Assembly (NCBI RefSeq): GCF_026242045.1
Contig: NZ_JAPJDO010000009.1
Coordinates: forward strand, 162,654 to 226,653
Direction: 5' to 3'
Length of the DNA: 64,000 bases
Source of the DNA: Mycobacterium pinniadriaticum
Lineage (GTDB): Bacteria; Actinomycetota; Actinomycetes; Mycobacteriales; Mycobacteriaceae
Part shown: positions 1 to 11,523 of the stretch, in pieces
Layout of the letters: each line of letters begins with the position of its first letter
How positions within the stretch are numbered: position 1 is the stretch's first letter
Position numbers and translations under genes: made by a program
Notes under the pieces: model-generated
What the model saw: the letters and a program-made list of their open reading frames with translations, nothing else
Databases searched by the model: none
Told to the model about the DNA's origin: nothing

Positions 1-498
1 GGCATGGACCTGTACTGGCCGGGCAGGCTCGAGGGGTGCGCCGAACCGTCCGCTCAGCGGGAGTCGTTCGCCTGGCACATCGATCTGGCCAAGCGGACCG
101 GCAAGCCGCTGATGATCCACAACCGCGACGCCGACGCCGAGGTGCTCGACGTGCTGCGCGCCGAGGGGGCCCCCGAGACCGTCATATTCCATTGCTTCTC
201 CTCCGGGCCGGAGATGGCGCGCACCTGCGTCGACGCGGGCTGGGTGCTGAGCCTGTCGGGCACGGTGAGCTTCAAGAACGCCCGTGACCTGCGGGAGGCG
301 GCGACGTTGATCCCGCCAGACCAGCTCCTGGTGGAGACCGACGCCCCGTTTCTGACCCCGCATCCCTACCGGGGTGCGCCCAACGAGCCGTACTGCCTGC
401 CCTACACCGTGCGAGCGTTGGCCGACGTCGTCGATCGGCCGGCGGAGGTCCTGGCGGAGCAATCGTCGGCCACCGCGCGACGGGTCTACGGTCTCTAA
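1..498 (+). CDS. tatD: TatD-family metal-dependent hydrolase, 5'-truncated
   Basis: Only the last 165 codons are present; the reading frame is open to the window edge, so roughly the first third of a ~260-residue protein is missing. TatD enzymes are TIM-barrel amidohydrolases with metal-dependent 3'-5' nuclease activity. Visible family motifs are MIHNRDAD, the metal-site region FHCFSSG and the C-terminal ETDAPFLTPHPYRG, which carries the conserved Asp. It lies directly upstream of rpfB, as Rv1008 does in M. tuberculosis. The internal ATG at position 4 is not the real start, because the homology (G-M-D-L-Y-W) continues upstream. The identification is secure; the N-terminus cannot be judged. 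Confidence 0.93.
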   Translation, partial: GMDLYWPGRLEGCAEPSAQRESFAWHIDLAKRTGKPLMIHNRDADAEVLDVLRAEGAPETVIFHCFSSGPEMARTCVDAGWVLSLSGTVSFKNARDLREAATLIPPDQLLVETDAPFLTPHPYRGAPNEPYCLPYTVRALADVVDRPAEVLAEQSSATARRVYGL

Positions 499-547
499 GG
501 GTCCGTTGAGAGCCGCGGGCCCGGGTTGCCCCGGTGCGGACTGTTTC

Positions 548-564
548 GTTACCGTCTTGTGATC
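548..564 (+). promoter_or_regulatory. Possible MtrA-type direct repeat upstream of rpfB
   Basis: GTTACCG (548-554) is followed 11 bp later by GTGATC (559-564). The two GTnA(C/T) half-sites on one face of the helix resemble the tandem sites bound by the response regulator MtrA, which is reported to control rpfB in M. tuberculosis. The second half-site is imperfect, so this is a candidate only. Confidence 0.35.
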
Positions 565-598
565 AAAGGGGGCCAACGTCGGCCCCTTAGTTTTGTTT
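565..598 (+). terminator. Intrinsic terminator or attenuator in the rpfB leader
   Basis: An 8-bp stem pairs 567-574 with 581-588 (core GGGGCC/GGCCCC, one G-U pair) around the loop AACGTC. It is followed by the T-rich run TTTTGTTT at 591-598. True U-tract terminators are rare in mycobacteria. It lies 67 bp after tatD and 25 bp before rpfB, so it may end tatD transcription or act as an attenuator in the rpfB 5' leader. Confidence 0.72.
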
Positions 599-607
599 AG
601 TGCCTAG

Positions 608-2642
<2,035 letters not shown>

Positions 2643-2655
<13 letters not shown>

Positions 2656-3452
2656 GCGCTTCGGCGCACTGCCTCGGTGATGTGTTGCACCAACTCGGTG
2701 CACGATGGGTATCTCAGGTCTGGGTCTTTGGCGATGGCTCGTGTCAGGACTTTGTCGAACGACCTTGATAGCCATGGGATCTGCCGCGACATTTCCGGTG
2801 GCGGCAGGTGCAGGTGTGCGTCTACGAGGGCCAGCGGGTCGTCGGCGGTGAACGGCGTTGCGCCGGTGAGTAATTCCGCTGCCGTGCACGCGAGTGCATA
2901 TTCATCGGTCGCGGCCTGGGGCAGTCGGCCCTGGAGAAGCTCCGGGGCGGCATAGGGTAGCGACGCCACCACCTGGCCCGGTCGGTGCCACACATCCTCG
3001 GCCAGCACGTGCGCGACACCGAAATCGATCAGCACTGCTCCGTGCCGCGAAAAATCTTGGTGCACAAGGATGTTAGCGGGCTTCACATCGCCGTGCACGA
3101 TCCCGTCGTGATGGGCGTAGTCGAGTGCCGCGGCGATCTGGGCGAGCGCATCGAGCTTCGCGTCCGGGGACGGCAGGCCGATCGCGTTTCCGCCGTCCAC
3201 ATACTGCATCGTCATCCAGTGCTCGCCGTGGTCATAGACGGCCACGATGTGCCGGTGCCGCAGCCGGTGCGTGATCCGGTACTCGCGGGCCAGCCGCGCG
3301 ATGGCGGCATGGTCGGGCCTTTCGAGCACCTTCAATGCGACCAGACCGCGCGTGCGGTCCGCACCGCGAGCAAGGTAGACGACGGCCTCGCCGCCGTGGC
3401 CCAGCACGTTCTCGACGACGTAGCCCGCGAACGACTGCCCGGGATGTACCAC
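2643..3452 (-). CDS. Soluble eukaryotic-type Ser/Thr protein kinase, non-RD class
   Basis: A 269-residue kinase domain with no transmembrane or sensor region. Visible elements are the glycine loop [11 protein letters not shown] (18-28), the ATP-anchoring Lys41 in VALKVL, catalytic HGDVKPAN (120-127, Asp122), DFG (143-145) and AAPE (168-171). The catalytic loop reads HGD where most mycobacterial kinases have HRD, so it belongs to the non-RD group, whose activity usually does not depend on activation-loop phosphorylation. The start is GTG at 3452. It lies antisense inside the usual rpfB-ksgA-ispE operon and converges with ksgA. The substrate is unknown; a role in cell-wall or ribosome control is suggested only by position. 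Confidence 0.9.
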
Positions 3453-3520
3453 GCTTCGACCCTAGATTCGCGGGTCGGCGACCGGCGGGGGAATCGATTG
3501 CGGCGCGATAGTCTCGTCCG

Positions 3521-4465
3521 GTGTCCTCGTCCAACGGCTCCATCGCGTCTGAATGGGTGCCGACCGGGTCGGTGACCGTGCGGGTACCCGGCAAGGTGAA
3601 CCTGTACTTGGAGGTCGGCGACCGCCGTGCCGACGGCTACCACGAACTCACCACCGTCTTTCACGCGGTGTCGCTGGTCGACGAGGTCACGGTGCGCAAC
3701 GCCGACGTGCTGTCCCTGCAGGTGGTGGGGGAGGGTGCCGACGCTCTGCCGGCCGACGAACGCAATATCGCCTGGCAGGCGGCGGAGTTGATGGCCGAAC
3801 ATGTCGGGCGCGCACCCGATGTGGACATCACGATCGAGAAGTCGATCCCGGTGGCCGGCGGGATGGCCGGCGGCAGTGCCGACGCCGCGGCGGTGTTGGT
3901 CGCCATGAACAACCTCTGGGAACTGGGTGTGCCGCGGCGCGACTTGCACGCGCTGGCCGCACAACTGGGCAGCGACGTCCCGTTCGCGCTGCACGGGGGC
4001 ACCGCGCTGGGCACCGGCCGGGGTGAGGAGTTGGCCACGGTTCTGGCCCGCAGCACGTTTCACTGGGTGCTGGCTTTCGGTCAGGGCGGATTGTCGACCG
4101 CCGCGGTCTACCGGGAGATCGATCGGCTCCGCGGGGCCGGGAAGCCGCCGCGGCTGGACGACCCCGAACCGCTCCTGGGTGCGCTGGCCGCCGGGAACCC
4201 GCACGAGCTGGCTCCGCTGCTGGGCAACGATCTGCAGGCCGCCGCGTTGAGCCTCAACCCCGGCCTGCGGCGGACCCTGCGGGCCGGAGCGGAGGCGGGG
4301 GCGCTCGCCGGCATCGTGTCCGGATCCGGCCCGACATGTGCGTTCTTGTGCGAATCGGCGGCCGCGGCCGTGGACGTCGGCATGGAATTGGCCGGCGTCG
4401 ACGTATGCCGAACCGTGCGGGTCGCCAGCGGGCCGGTCCACGGCGCCCGCATCGTGTCCAGCTAG
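3521..4465 (+). CDS. ispE: 4-diphosphocytidyl-2-C-methyl-D-erythritol kinase IspE
   Basis: GHMP-family kinase of the MEP isoprenoid pathway; it phosphorylates CDP-methylerythritol and so feeds decaprenyl phosphate and menaquinone synthesis. In 314 aa the N-terminal [11 protein letters not shown], the ATP-binding glycine-rich [15 protein letters not shown] and the C-terminal [10 protein letters not shown] match GHMP motifs 1-3. The start is GTG at 3521. The 68-bp gap to the divergent kinase gene (starting at 3452) must contain both promoters, so unlike the M. tuberculosis arrangement this ispE is probably transcribed on its own. Confidence 0.97.
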   Translation: MSSSNGSIASEWVPTGSVTVRVPGKVNLYLEVGDRRADGYHELTTVFHAVSLVDEVTVRNADVLSLQVVGEGADALPADERNIAWQAAELMAEHVGRAPDVDITIEKSIPVAGGMAGGSADAAAVLVAMNNLWELGVPRRDLHALAAQLGSDVPFALHGGTALGTGRGEELATVLARSTFHWVLAFGQGGLSTAAVYREIDRLRGAGKPPRLDDPEPLLGALAAGNPHELAPLLGNDLQAAALSLNPGLRRTLRAGAEAGALAGIVSGSGPTCAFLCESAAAAVDVGMELAGVDVCRTVRVASGPVHGARIVSS

Positions 4466-4779
4466 CCGGGGCTGCCTGCCGGCGCGCGAGGTGTGACGCG
4501 CTTCTCAATAGCTTGTAAAACTTGGCAGTAACTTAAGGGAAGTTTAAGATGATCCGCGGTGATGACTAGCGGCCTGGCACTGCATACGTGCGAGTCGCCC
4601 ACCCCGAACCGGGGCGGGCGGCAGTCCGGTGGAACCGCGGTTTGTTCCGCACCATCATCATTTCGAGACCGAACCGCTCCCCAGTTGTACCAGCGTGCCT
4701 TCTATGCACCGCGTTGCGGCAGGTGGAGCATGAATTCAACGTCGCTGATCACCCAGCTCCGGATGCCGAGGAGGTCGTC
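4466..4779 (+). promoter_or_regulatory. ispE-pks16 intergenic region with sigma-A-like promoter and dyad
   Basis: This 314-bp gap contains an AT-rich patch with a convincing housekeeping promoter: TTGGCA (4522-4527), 17 bp, TAAGAT (4545-4550). Inside the spacer is the dyad AACTT-aaggg-AAGTT (4530-4544), placed where a repressor would block polymerase. Transcription would start near 4557, leaving a leader of about 220 nt before pks16 that contains a small open frame (4562-4783). Confidence 0.6.
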
Positions 4780-4783
4780 GTGA
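4562..4783 (+). CDS. Possible small leader ORF coupled to pks16
   Basis: A 73-codon frame opens at ATG 4562 just after the predicted transcription start. Its TGA overlaps the pks16 GTG start as GTGA. No domain is recognised and the composition (Arg, Ser, Pro, Thr) could be a GC artefact. M. tuberculosis also has a small uncharacterised gene at this place (Rv1012). It is listed because the 4-nt overlap is the coupling geometry used by real neighbours in this window. Confidence 0.22.
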   Translation: MTSGLALHTCESPTPNRGGRQSGGTAVCSAPSSFRDRTAPQLYQRAFYAPRCGRWSMNSTSLITQLRMPRRSS

Positions 4784-6414
4784 GCCGCTTCACCGACAAG
4801 ATGTTCCACAGTGCCTTGACCAGTAGCAAGGGCATGGTCACTGGGGAGCCGAGTGAGCCGGTCCGGCACACGTGGTGGGAGGTGCACGAACGTGCGCGTC
4901 GTATCGCGGGTGGCCTGGCCGCGGCGGGGATCGGCCTCGGTGACGCCGTCGGAGTCCTGGCCGGTGCGCCGGTGGAGATCGCGCCGACCGCGCAGGGACT
5001 GTGGATGCGCGGCGCCAGCCTGACGATGCTGCACCAGCCGACGCCCCGCACCGACCTGGAGCAGTGGGCCAAGGACACCGCCACCGTGATCGACATGATC
5101 GAGGCCAAGGCCGTCATCGTCTCCGACCCGTTCCTGGTCGCCGTGCCGGTGCTCGAGGAGCGCGGCGTCAAGGTGCTGACCGTCGAAGCGTTGCTGGCGG
5201 CAGACCCGATCGACCCTGTCGAGACCTCCGAAGACGATGTCGCGCTGATGCAGCTGACGTCCGGGTCGACCGGGTCTCCCAAGGCGGTGGTCATCACCCA
5301 CCGCAACATCCACTCCAACGCCGAGGCGATGTTCATCGGCGCCAAGTACGACATCGACAACGATGTCATGGTCAGCTGGCTGCCCTGTTTCCATGACATG
5401 GGCATGGTCGGCTTCCTGACGATCCCGATGTACTTCGGGGCCGAGCTGGTCAAGGTCACCCCGATGGACTTCCTGCGCGACACGCTGCTGTGGGCCAAGC
5501 TCATCGACAAGTACAAGGGCACCATGACCGCGGCGCCGAACTTCGCCTACGCGCTGTTCGCCAAGCGGCTGCGCCGCCAGGCCAAGCCCGGCGAGTTCGA
5601 TCTGTCCACCCTGCGGTTCGCCCTCTCCGGCGCCGAGCCGGTCGAGCCCGCCGATGTCGAAGACCTACTGGACGCCGGCCGGCCGTTCGGGCTCCGGCCG
5701 GAGGCCATCCTGCCGGCCTACGGCATGGCCGAGACCACCCTGGCGGTGTCGTTCTCCGAATGTGATGCCGGCCTGGTGGTCGACGAGGTCGATGCCGACC
5801 TGCTGGCGGCACTGCGCCGCGCGGTTCCCGCCTCCAAGGGCAACACCCGCCGCCTGGCCACCCTGGGCCCGCTGCTGACGGACCTGGAGGCGCGCATCGT
5901 CGACGAGGACGGCAACGTGTTGCCCGCGCGCGGCGTGGGCATCATCGAGCTGCGCGGCGAATCGCTGACTCCCGGCTACATCACCATGGGCGGCTTCGTG
6001 CCGGCCCAGGACGAACACGGGTGGTACGACACCGGCGACCTGGGATACCTGCTGGAGAACGGCCACGTGGTCGTGTGTGGTCGCGTCAAGGACGTCATCA
6101 TCATGGCCGGCCGCAATATCTATCCGACCGATATCGAACGGGCCGCCAGCCGCGTTGAGGGGGTCCGGCCCGGATGTGCGGTCGCGGTGCGTCTGGACGC
6201 CGGCCACTCCCGCGAGACGTTCGCGGTGGCCGTGGAGTCCAACGCCTGGCAGGACCCCGCCGCGGTGCGGCGCATCGAACACGAGGTGGCTCACGAGGTG
6301 GTCGCCGAGGTCGACGTGCGCCCGCGCAACGTTGTGGTCCTCGGACCGGGCACCATCCCCAAGACCCCGTCGGGCAAGCTGCGTCGCGCCAACTCGGTGG
6401 CGCTGGTCACCTAG
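4780..6414 (+). CDS. pks16: Acyl-CoA/acyl-AMP synthetase (Pks16-type)
   Basis: ANL-superfamily adenylating enzyme that activates a fatty acid as acyl-AMP. It is not a polyketide synthase despite the inherited name. The start is GTG 4780, with GAGGAGG (4767-4773) upstream, giving 544 aa, the length I recall for M. tuberculosis Pks16. Motifs: P-loop [10 protein letters not shown] (159-168), substrate-pocket YGMAETT, the hinge-region DTGDLGYL and C-terminal KTPSGKLRR with the catalytic Lys. The frame is open 64 codons further upstream, but that extension lacks homology. The position after ispE is conserved; the natural substrate is not established. Confidence 0.9.
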   Translation: MSRFTDKMFHSALTSSKGMVTGEPSEPVRHTWWEVHERARRIAGGLAAAGIGLGDAVGVLAGAPVEIAPTAQGLWMRGASLTMLHQPTPRTDLEQWAKDTATVIDMIEAKAVIVSDPFLVAVPVLEERGVKVLTVEALLAADPIDPVETSEDDVALMQLTSGSTGSPKAVVITHRNIHSNAEAMFIGAKYDIDNDVMVSWLPCFHDMGMVGFLTIPMYFGAELVKVTPMDFLRDTLLWAKLIDKYKGTMTAAPNFAYALFAKRLRRQAKPGEFDLSTLRFALSGAEPVEPADVEDLLDAGRPFGLRPEAILPAYGMAETTLAVSFSECDAGLVVDEVDADLLAALRRAVPASKGNTRRLATLGPLLTDLEARIVDEDGNVLPARGVGIIELRGESLTPGYITMGGFVPAQDEHGWYDTGDLGYLLENGHVVVCGRVKDVIIMAGRNIYPTDIERAASRVEGVRPGCAVAVRLDAGHSRETFAVAVESNAWQDPAAVRRIEHEVAHEVVAEVDVRPRNVVVLGPGTIPKTPSGKLRRANSVALVT

Positions 6415-6425
6415 TCAGCGCGGGC

Positions 6426-7076
6426 TCAGGCCCGGCAGCTGATCTCCATGGCGTCGGACTCCCGGACCGGGAAGCTCACGCCGACATACCCATTCGCCGG
6501 GTCGCGGATGTAGTCCACGTAGGGTCGGGCGTCGGGTAGACCGGTGTTGTCGGCGACGACGAGCGCACCGGGCCTCAGCTTCGGCTCCAGCAGGTGAAGC
6601 ACCGGGAGATACAGGTCCTTCCAGCCGTCGAGCAGCACGAAGTCCACCGGCTCCTGGAGGCCGGCCAGCGTCTGCAGCGCGTCGCCTTCCAGGACGGTGA
6701 TCAGGTCGTCGAGGCCGACCTCGGCGAAGCTGGCCGTGGCGGCGACCACCTTGGCGGCGCTGAGTTCGGTCGTCACCAGCCGTCCGACGCCGTTGTCGCG
6801 CACCGCGCCGGCCAGATGGATTGCCGAGAGCCCCAACGACATTCCGAACTCCACCACAGACTTCGGCCGGATCGCGCGGACCAGGGTGTAGAGCAATTGG
6901 CCGGACTCCGGGGTCACCGGCAGATAGAAGTCGCTGAAGGCGTCAGCCCGTTCCTGTGCGGTCTTCGCCGCCCGAATCTCAGAGCCGCGTTCGTGGAGTC
7001 GGGCCATCTGCTCGGTTGCTTCGGCGTACATACGGTCGATGACCGCGGCGACTTTCGGGTCGCGCAGCGTGTTCAT
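6426..7076 (-). CDS. Class I SAM-dependent O-methyltransferase
   Basis: A 216-residue cation-dependent O-methyltransferase (CCoAOMT-like, Methyltransf_24/3 type). The AdoMet loop reads VVEFGMSLGLSAIHLA, followed by the acidic VTTELS, FVLLDGWKDLY and VVADN segments that bind cofactor and metal in this family. The ATG at 7076 overlaps the stop of the upstream MFS-USP gene (ATGA), so the two are one transcript. An in-frame extension upstream lies inside the USP coding region and is rejected. The substrate is unknown; coupling to a transporter suggests a small molecule that is methylated and exported. Confidence 0.85.
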   Translation of the reverse strand: MNTLRDPKVAAVIDRMYAEATEQMARLHERGSEIRAAKTAQERADAFSDFYLPVTPESGQLLYTLVRAIRPKSVVEFGMSLGLSAIHLAGAVRDNGVGRLVTTELSAAKVVAATASFAEVGLDDLITVLEGDALQTLAGLQEPVDFVLLDGWKDLYLPVLHLLEPKLRPGALVVADNTGLPDARPYVDYIRDPANGYVGVSFPVRESDAMEISCRA

Positions 7077-9082
7077 GGCGCCGAGGGTACTCGCGCAAGC
7101 TGGCGAGAAGCTGGTGTCGCCGTCGAGGAGGCGTCCAGCGACTGGGGGACGAGCAGGACCGGAATGTCGGTGTGCGCCACGACCGCCGCGGCGACGCTGC
7201 CGTGAAGGTGACCGAGCAGGCCGTTGCGACGATGGGGTCCGAGGACGATGATGCTGGCCCGGTGTTCGGCTGCGGTGTCGACGATGCCCTTCCAGGTCGG
7301 CGATGCCTCGATCGCCACACTGCACGATCGGAATCCTGCCGCGTCGGCCAGTGCCGCGCCGTGGGCGGCCGTCCGCTCGGCGGCCAGCCGGACCTGGCTG
7401 GCCCGATCCGCGTCGAACGGCTGACCGTCGAGCGGTGTGAAACCGACGTCGACGGGCTGCCAGACGCAGACCACGACGGCCTCGCTCCGTGAAAGTTGTT
7501 CGGCGGCTTGGATTATCGCATGGTTGGCCAGTTCCGAACCGTCGTAGGCGAACAGCACGGGCCCGGTGGGCGCCGATGGGTGGTGTCGCGGTGCCGGCCG
7601 GCGTGGTGCGTGCAGTGAGGTCGGCGACGGCAGGCCGGAGCGCAGCCGTGCCAGCAGCGGTGGTGAGTACCAGGCGGGGGAGTCGCCGTCGAGGAATTCA
7701 TCGAGGTTCGGCGTTTGTGGCCGCGCCCCGCTCAGTGCGTAGACCGCAACGCCGAACACCGCGCCGGCGATCGCGAGCCCGAATCCGACCCAGAGTGCGA
7801 CACCGGTGCCTTCGAGAAGGTCACCGGAGTAGTGCGTCGCGAGATGGGCGAAGATCGGGGCGACCATGAACGCGGCGACCGCGCGCAGCAATTCGATGAT
7901 CGCGAACACCCGCTGCAGGCTGTTGGACTGCAGGGAGAACCCGGCAACGAACAACGCCGGTGCAACCGCGGCGCCCAACGCCAGACCTGTCAGGGCGGAA
8001 CCGAGAAGTGCCAGAGGCACATTCGCGGGAAGGGACGCACGGAACACCGCGATACCGGCGGCCAGCAGGGCCATGCCCACCAGCGGCAGGAAGTGCATGG
8101 CGCGTCGTGAGATGACGATGCCGAACACGACGGCCATGACCAGCGCGCCGCCCAACTCGGGAAGGTACAGCAGGCCGACCTCGACGGGACTGAAGTTCTG
8201 CATGAAGATCGACGCGGTCAGTACGGTGGCCGCCACCGAGGCGGCGGCTGCGAACAGGGCGACACCCACGCCCGCAACCGGGATTGCGCTCGTCAACATC
8301 GTGCGGATGGTCAGCAGCGGTCTGGGCGTGCGGAACTGGTAGACGATCAGCGCCACGATCAGGGCCAGGCCGCCGAACATCGGCCCGGTGACCGCGAAGT
8401 CGGAAAGTCCGTGACTCGTCAGTTGCGCGGCGCCCACGAATGCGGCCGTACAACCCACGGTTGCCAGTGCGATCGCCTTCAGATCCCGCGGGGCACCGGG
8501 ATCGGCAGGCGGCGCATCGTCAAACGTCAGGGCGGCGAGAATCAAGGCCAGCAGGGCAATGACCGCGACGGTCCAGAACAACGGCCGCCAGGCGTGCGCC
8601 TCGGCCTGCACGCCGCCGATGAACGGTCCGAGCGCGACGGCCCCGAACACGCACATGTTCATGATCACCGCGGTGTTGCGCAGCTTGTCCCGCGGGAAGC
8701 CGATCGTCAGCGGTGGCGCGGCCGCGATCAACAGCATGCTGGTCGCCAAACCCTGCAGAACGTGGCCGCCGATGAAGGCCGTCGCATTCGGGGCCGCGGC
8801 GGCGACCACCGAGCCGACGACGAGCACAACCGCGTACACGAGCAGCATCCGCCGCTGGGGGAGGTGCTGAGCGAATTGCACGGCCAGCACGGTGCCCACG
8901 GCGTAGGCCGCGTTGCCCAGCCCCGAACTCAGGGCCATCGCCTGTGTGGTCATGTGCAGTTGCTCGGAGATGACCGGCACCAGCGGATCGAGTGCGGCCG
9001 AGAGGGCCAGATAGGGGATGAGCGCGAGGGTGACCATGGCGGCCACCGCGGGGTAGCGTCCTGCCAGCGGGCCTTGACGCAT
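7073..9082 (-). CDS. MFS transporter fused to a C-terminal universal stress protein domain
   Basis: 669 residues from ATG 9082. The first ~480 form a multi-spanning MFS transporter of the DHA2/EmrB-QacA type (at least 12 hydrophobic segments). After a Pro/Arg-rich linker comes a USP domain of about 140 residues beginning VLFAYDGSELANHAI and ending GPHRRNGLLGHLHGS...DIPVLLV, which matches the ATP-binding G-2X-G-9X-G(S/T) signature. The fusion places a nucleotide sensor on the cytoplasmic tail of an exporter. It is divergent from the iron-sulfur gene at 9260 and coupled downstream to the methyltransferase. The substrate is not deducible. Confidence 0.88.
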   Translation of the reverse strand: MRQGPLAGRYPAVAAMVTLALIPYLALSAALDPLVPVISEQLHMTTQAMALSSGLGNAAYAVGTVLAVQFAQHLPQRRMLLVYAVVLVVGSVVAAAAPNATAFIGGHVLQGLATSMLLIAAAPPLTIGFPRDKLRNTAVIMNMCVFGAVALGPFIGGVQAEAHAWRPLFWTVAVIALLALILAALTFDDAPPADPGAPRDLKAIALATVGCTAAFVGAAQLTSHGLSDFAVTGPMFGGLALIVALIVYQFRTPRPLLTIRTMLTSAIPVAGVGVALFAAAASVAATVLTASIFMQNFSPVEVGLLYLPELGGALVMAVVFGIVISRRAMHFLPLVGMALLAAGIAVFRASLPANVPLALLGSALTGLALGAAVAPALFVAGFSLQSNSLQRVFAIIELLRAVAAFMVAPIFAHLATHYSGDLLEGTGVALWVGFGLAIAGAVFGVAVYALSGARPQTPNLDEFLDGDSPAWYSPPLLARLRSGLPSPTSLHAPRRPAPRHHPSAPTGPVLFAYDGSELANHAIIQAAEQLSRSEAVVVCVWQPVDVGFTPLDGQPFDADRASQVRLAAERTAAHGAALADAAGFRSCSVAIEASPTWKGIVDTAAEHRASIIVLGPHRRNGLLGHLHGSVAAAVVAHTDIPVLLVPQSLDASSTATPASRQLARVPSAP

Positions 9083-9232
9083 CAGGGCTGGCCTCCGATT
9101 CCCGCCGCGAGGGCGGGTTGCGCTGTCGACAGCAAGCCTGAGTGCGTGGTGAGACAGGGCATGGCTGCAAACAACTTTACATAGGTAACCAATATTCCCG
9201 TGGATCAAGGTGTTCTCGGTCACGGCATCGCA

Positions 9233-9258
9233 TCTGAGTATGGTGTACTGTACTCAGA
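9233..9258. promoter_or_regulatory. Operator-like inverted repeat at the start of the iron-sulfur gene
   Basis: Perfect 8-bp arms TCTGAGTA (9233-9240) and TACTCAGA (9251-9258) flank a 10-bp spacer and end 1 bp before ATG 9260. The geometry is that of a dimeric repressor (TetR-like) site. It covers the likely -10 (TACTGT, 9246-9251), so bound protein would block a leaderless transcript. It may also serve the divergent MFS-USP gene. Confidence 0.6.
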
Positions 9259-9259
9259 T

Positions 9260-10285
9260 ATGACCCCACGACTGACCGACCATCCGACCGTGCGGGCGGT
9301 ACGCGCCCGCCCGCGCCCGGCGCCGGCTCGGGTGATCGACGCCGACTGGCTGCGCGAGCTGTGCCTGACCGCCGGAGCCGACGATGTCGCGTTCGCCAGC
9401 GTGGACAATCCCGACCTGGCCGGTGAACGCCAGCATGTCGAGGCGGCCCTGCCCGGGACGAAGAGCTACATCAGCCTGGTGGTGCGGATGAACCGCGACA
9501 ACGTCCGCTCGGTCGCCCGTAGCGTGGCCAACCAGGAATTCCACCGCACCGGAGAACTCATCAACGAGGCCGCCCACCGGATCACCCGGGCATTGCAGGA
9601 CGCCGGCCATCGTGTGCTCAACCCGTCGGCAACGTTTCCGATGGAGATGGACCGCTATCCCGGCCGGATCTGGGTGGTCGCCCACAAACCCGTCGCGGTA
9701 GCCGCCGGCCTCGGCGTGATGGGCATCCATCGCAACGTGATCCACCCGAAATTCGGCAACTTCATCCTGCTTGCCACCGTTCTCGTCGACGCACCTGTAA
9801 GCAGTTACGGTGCTCCACTGGACTATTCGCCCTGCCTGGAATGCAAGCTGTGCGTCGCGGCATGCCCGGTCGGCGCCATCAAGAAGGACGGCGAGTTCGA
9901 CTTCGTCGCCTGTTCGGTACACAACTATCGCGAATTCATGGGTGGGTTCACCGACTGGGCCCAAACGATTGCCGACAGCGAGGATGCCACCGACTTCCGT
10001 TCCCGAGTCAGCGATTCGGAGAATGCATCGATGTGGCAGAGCCTGTCGTTCAAGGCCAACTACAAGGCGGCGTACTGCCTGGCGGTCTGCCCGGCCGGTG
10101 AAGATGTCATCGAGCCCTATCTCGATGACCGCAGGGCGTTCATGGATCTCGTCCTGCGGCCGCTGCAACAGAAGGCCGAAACTCTTTACGTACTGCCAAA
10201 TTCGGCCGCGCAGGAGCATGCAGAGCGGCGCTTTCCGCACAAGCCGATCAAGATCGTCGACTCAGGGGCCCGGGGGCGCACGTAG
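9260..10285 (+). CDS. QueG-like iron-sulfur oxidoreductase
   Basis: A 341-residue protein, from ATG 9260 directly after the dyad, related to epoxyqueuosine reductase/reductive dehalogenase-type iron-sulfur proteins. The C-terminal half has a classical [4Fe-4S] set CLECKLCVAACPVGA and a second, less regular set (CSVHNY then CLAVCPAG). The N-terminal half, with FPMEMDRYPGRIWVVAHKP and GLGVMGIHRN, resembles the corrinoid-binding QueG fold. The HEAT-like C-terminus of QueG is absent, so tRNA modification is doubtful. A 20-codon upstream extension is possible but would bury the operator in coding sequence. Confidence 0.75.
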   Translation: MTPRLTDHPTVRAVRARPRPAPARVIDADWLRELCLTAGADDVAFASVDNPDLAGERQHVEAALPGTKSYISLVVRMNRDNVRSVARSVANQEFHRTGELINEAAHRITRALQDAGHRVLNPSATFPMEMDRYPGRIWVVAHKPVAVAAGLGVMGIHRNVIHPKFGNFILLATVLVDAPVSSYGAPLDYSPCLECKLCVAACPVGAIKKDGEFDFVACSVHNYREFMGGFTDWAQTIADSEDATDFRSRVSDSENASMWQSLSFKANYKAAYCLAVCPAGEDVIEPYLDDRRAFMDLVLRPLQQKAETLYVLPNSAAQEHAERRFPHKPIKIVDSGARGRT

Positions 10286-10294
10286 GCTTGTGCA

Positions 10295-10954
10295 ATGGTG
10301 CGCGCGCTCGGCTGGATCGGTGTGGCGGGTGCGGCGGCGGCGTTGGTCGCGGTGCTCACCCTGGACGTCACGCTCGGCGGTCGGCGCGTTCGGGGCAGGA
10401 ACCTGCGCGCGGCAACGATCTCCGAATATATCTATACCTCGGGCGGTTGGGCGTTCGTCGCCGCGGTGCTGATCCTGGCCGTTACTTCGGCGGCACTGCT
10501 GTACGGCCTGATCCGGGCCGGACGGGTGAGGTTGTTGTCGGCCGGCTCGGCGTTGCTGGCGCTGTGGGTGTTGGGTCTCGTGGCTGTCGTTGCGTTTCCC
10601 AAGCACAACTGGGCGGTCGGGCCGAGTGCGTCCGGCTCTGTGCATCGGGTCGCGACCCTGGTCGCCTTCGTTGCGCTGCCGTTGGCGGTGCTGCTGATCG
10701 CTGAGGGTCGAGCCGGCATCGCCCGGGCCGCCAGGTGGCTCGCTGCGATCGGAATCGGTTGGCTGACGGTGTTGTTCGGAGCCATTGCGCTCGGTACCGT
10801 CACCGATCAGCCCTGGTGGAGGCTGATCCCGCTCGGGCTGGTGGAGCGGGGGATCGCCGGATTCGAGGTGGCCGCGTTGATCGCGACAGGGCTGTGGCTG
10901 GCCCGGGAGCGCGGGCCCGGCGACCAGGAGGCCTTACCCGATCACCAGGCGTGA
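10295..10954 (+). CDS. DUF998-family integral membrane protein
   Basis: 219 aa with about six hydrophobic segments and the DUF998 hallmarks: a conserved ISEY motif after the first helix ([12 protein letters not shown]) and [20 protein letters not shown] in the middle. Function is unknown for the family. It begins 9 bp after the iron-sulfur gene, so probably shares its transcript, and its 3' end overlaps pth by 13 bp on the opposite strand. Confidence 0.85.
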   Translation: MVRALGWIGVAGAAAALVAVLTLDVTLGGRRVRGRNLRAATISEYIYTSGGWAFVAAVLILAVTSAALLYGLIRAGRVRLLSAGSALLALWVLGLVAVVAFPKHNWAVGPSASGSVHRVATLVAFVALPLAVLLIAEGRAGIARAARWLAAIGIGWLTVLFGAIALGTVTDQPWWRLIPLGLVERGIAGFEVAALIATGLWLARERGPGDQEALPDHQA

Positions 10955-11517
10955 ACCTGATTCTGGGCGGTCTCCAGGCCCACCTCGATCAGCAACTCGG
11001 TGGCGTCGGCGGCCTGCTCGCAGATCGCCGGCACCTCGGGCCGTTCGGCGGCGGTGAAATTCTCCAGCACGTACGCCGCCGGATCCTTGCGCCCCGGTGG
11101 GCGCCCGACACCGATCCGAACCCGCTGAAAGTTCTTGGTACCCAGCGAACTGGCCACCGACCGCAGCCCGTTGTGGCCACCCTCGCCACCGCCGAGCTTC
11201 AGCCGGATCCGGCCGAAGTCGATGTCGAGCTCGTCATGGATGACGATCAGGTCGGTCGGCATCACCGAGTAGAACTTCGCCAACGGACCGACCTGTCGCC
11301 CCGACTCGTTCATGTAGGTGCGCGGTTTGGCCAGCACGACAGGGCGATGGCCGAGCCGGCCGGTCACGATCTCCGCGCCAGAACGCTTGTGCACCTTGAA
11401 CTGTCCGCCCATGCGGGCGGCCAGCACGTCGGCCACCATGAAGCCGAGATTGTGCCGGGTCTTGGCGTATTGCGGACCCGGGTTGCCGAGGCCGACAACC
11501 AGCAGGGGTTCGGCCAT
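10942..11517 (-). CDS. pth: Peptidyl-tRNA hydrolase
   Basis: Releases tRNA from prematurely dropped peptidyl-tRNA. The 191 residues contain [18 protein letters not shown] with Asn11 and the catalytic His22, the [10 protein letters not shown] motif and the HDELDID segment with the conserved Asp. It follows rplY by 6 bp, the same order as in M. tuberculosis (Rv1014c-Rv1015c). Confidence 0.97.
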   Translation of the reverse strand: MAEPLLVVGLGNPGPQYAKTRHNLGFMVADVLAARMGGQFKVHKRSGAEIVTGRLGHRPVVLAKPRTYMNESGRQVGPLAKFYSVMPTDLIVIHDELDIDFGRIRLKLGGGEGGHNGLRSVASSLGTKNFQRVRIGVGRPPGRKDPAAYVLENFTAAERPEVPAICEQAADATELLIEVGLETAQNQVHAW

Positions 11518-11523
11518 CCGGGC

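Noticed and set aside
3332..4441. Long minus-strand frame over ispE
   Set aside because: Antisense to a complete, motif-bearing ispE; composition typical of GC-rich shadows.
9083..9223. 47-codon N-terminal extension of the MFS-USP protein
   Set aside because: Polar Cys/His/Arg-rich sequence before the first helix with no homology; ATG 9082 fits the family start.
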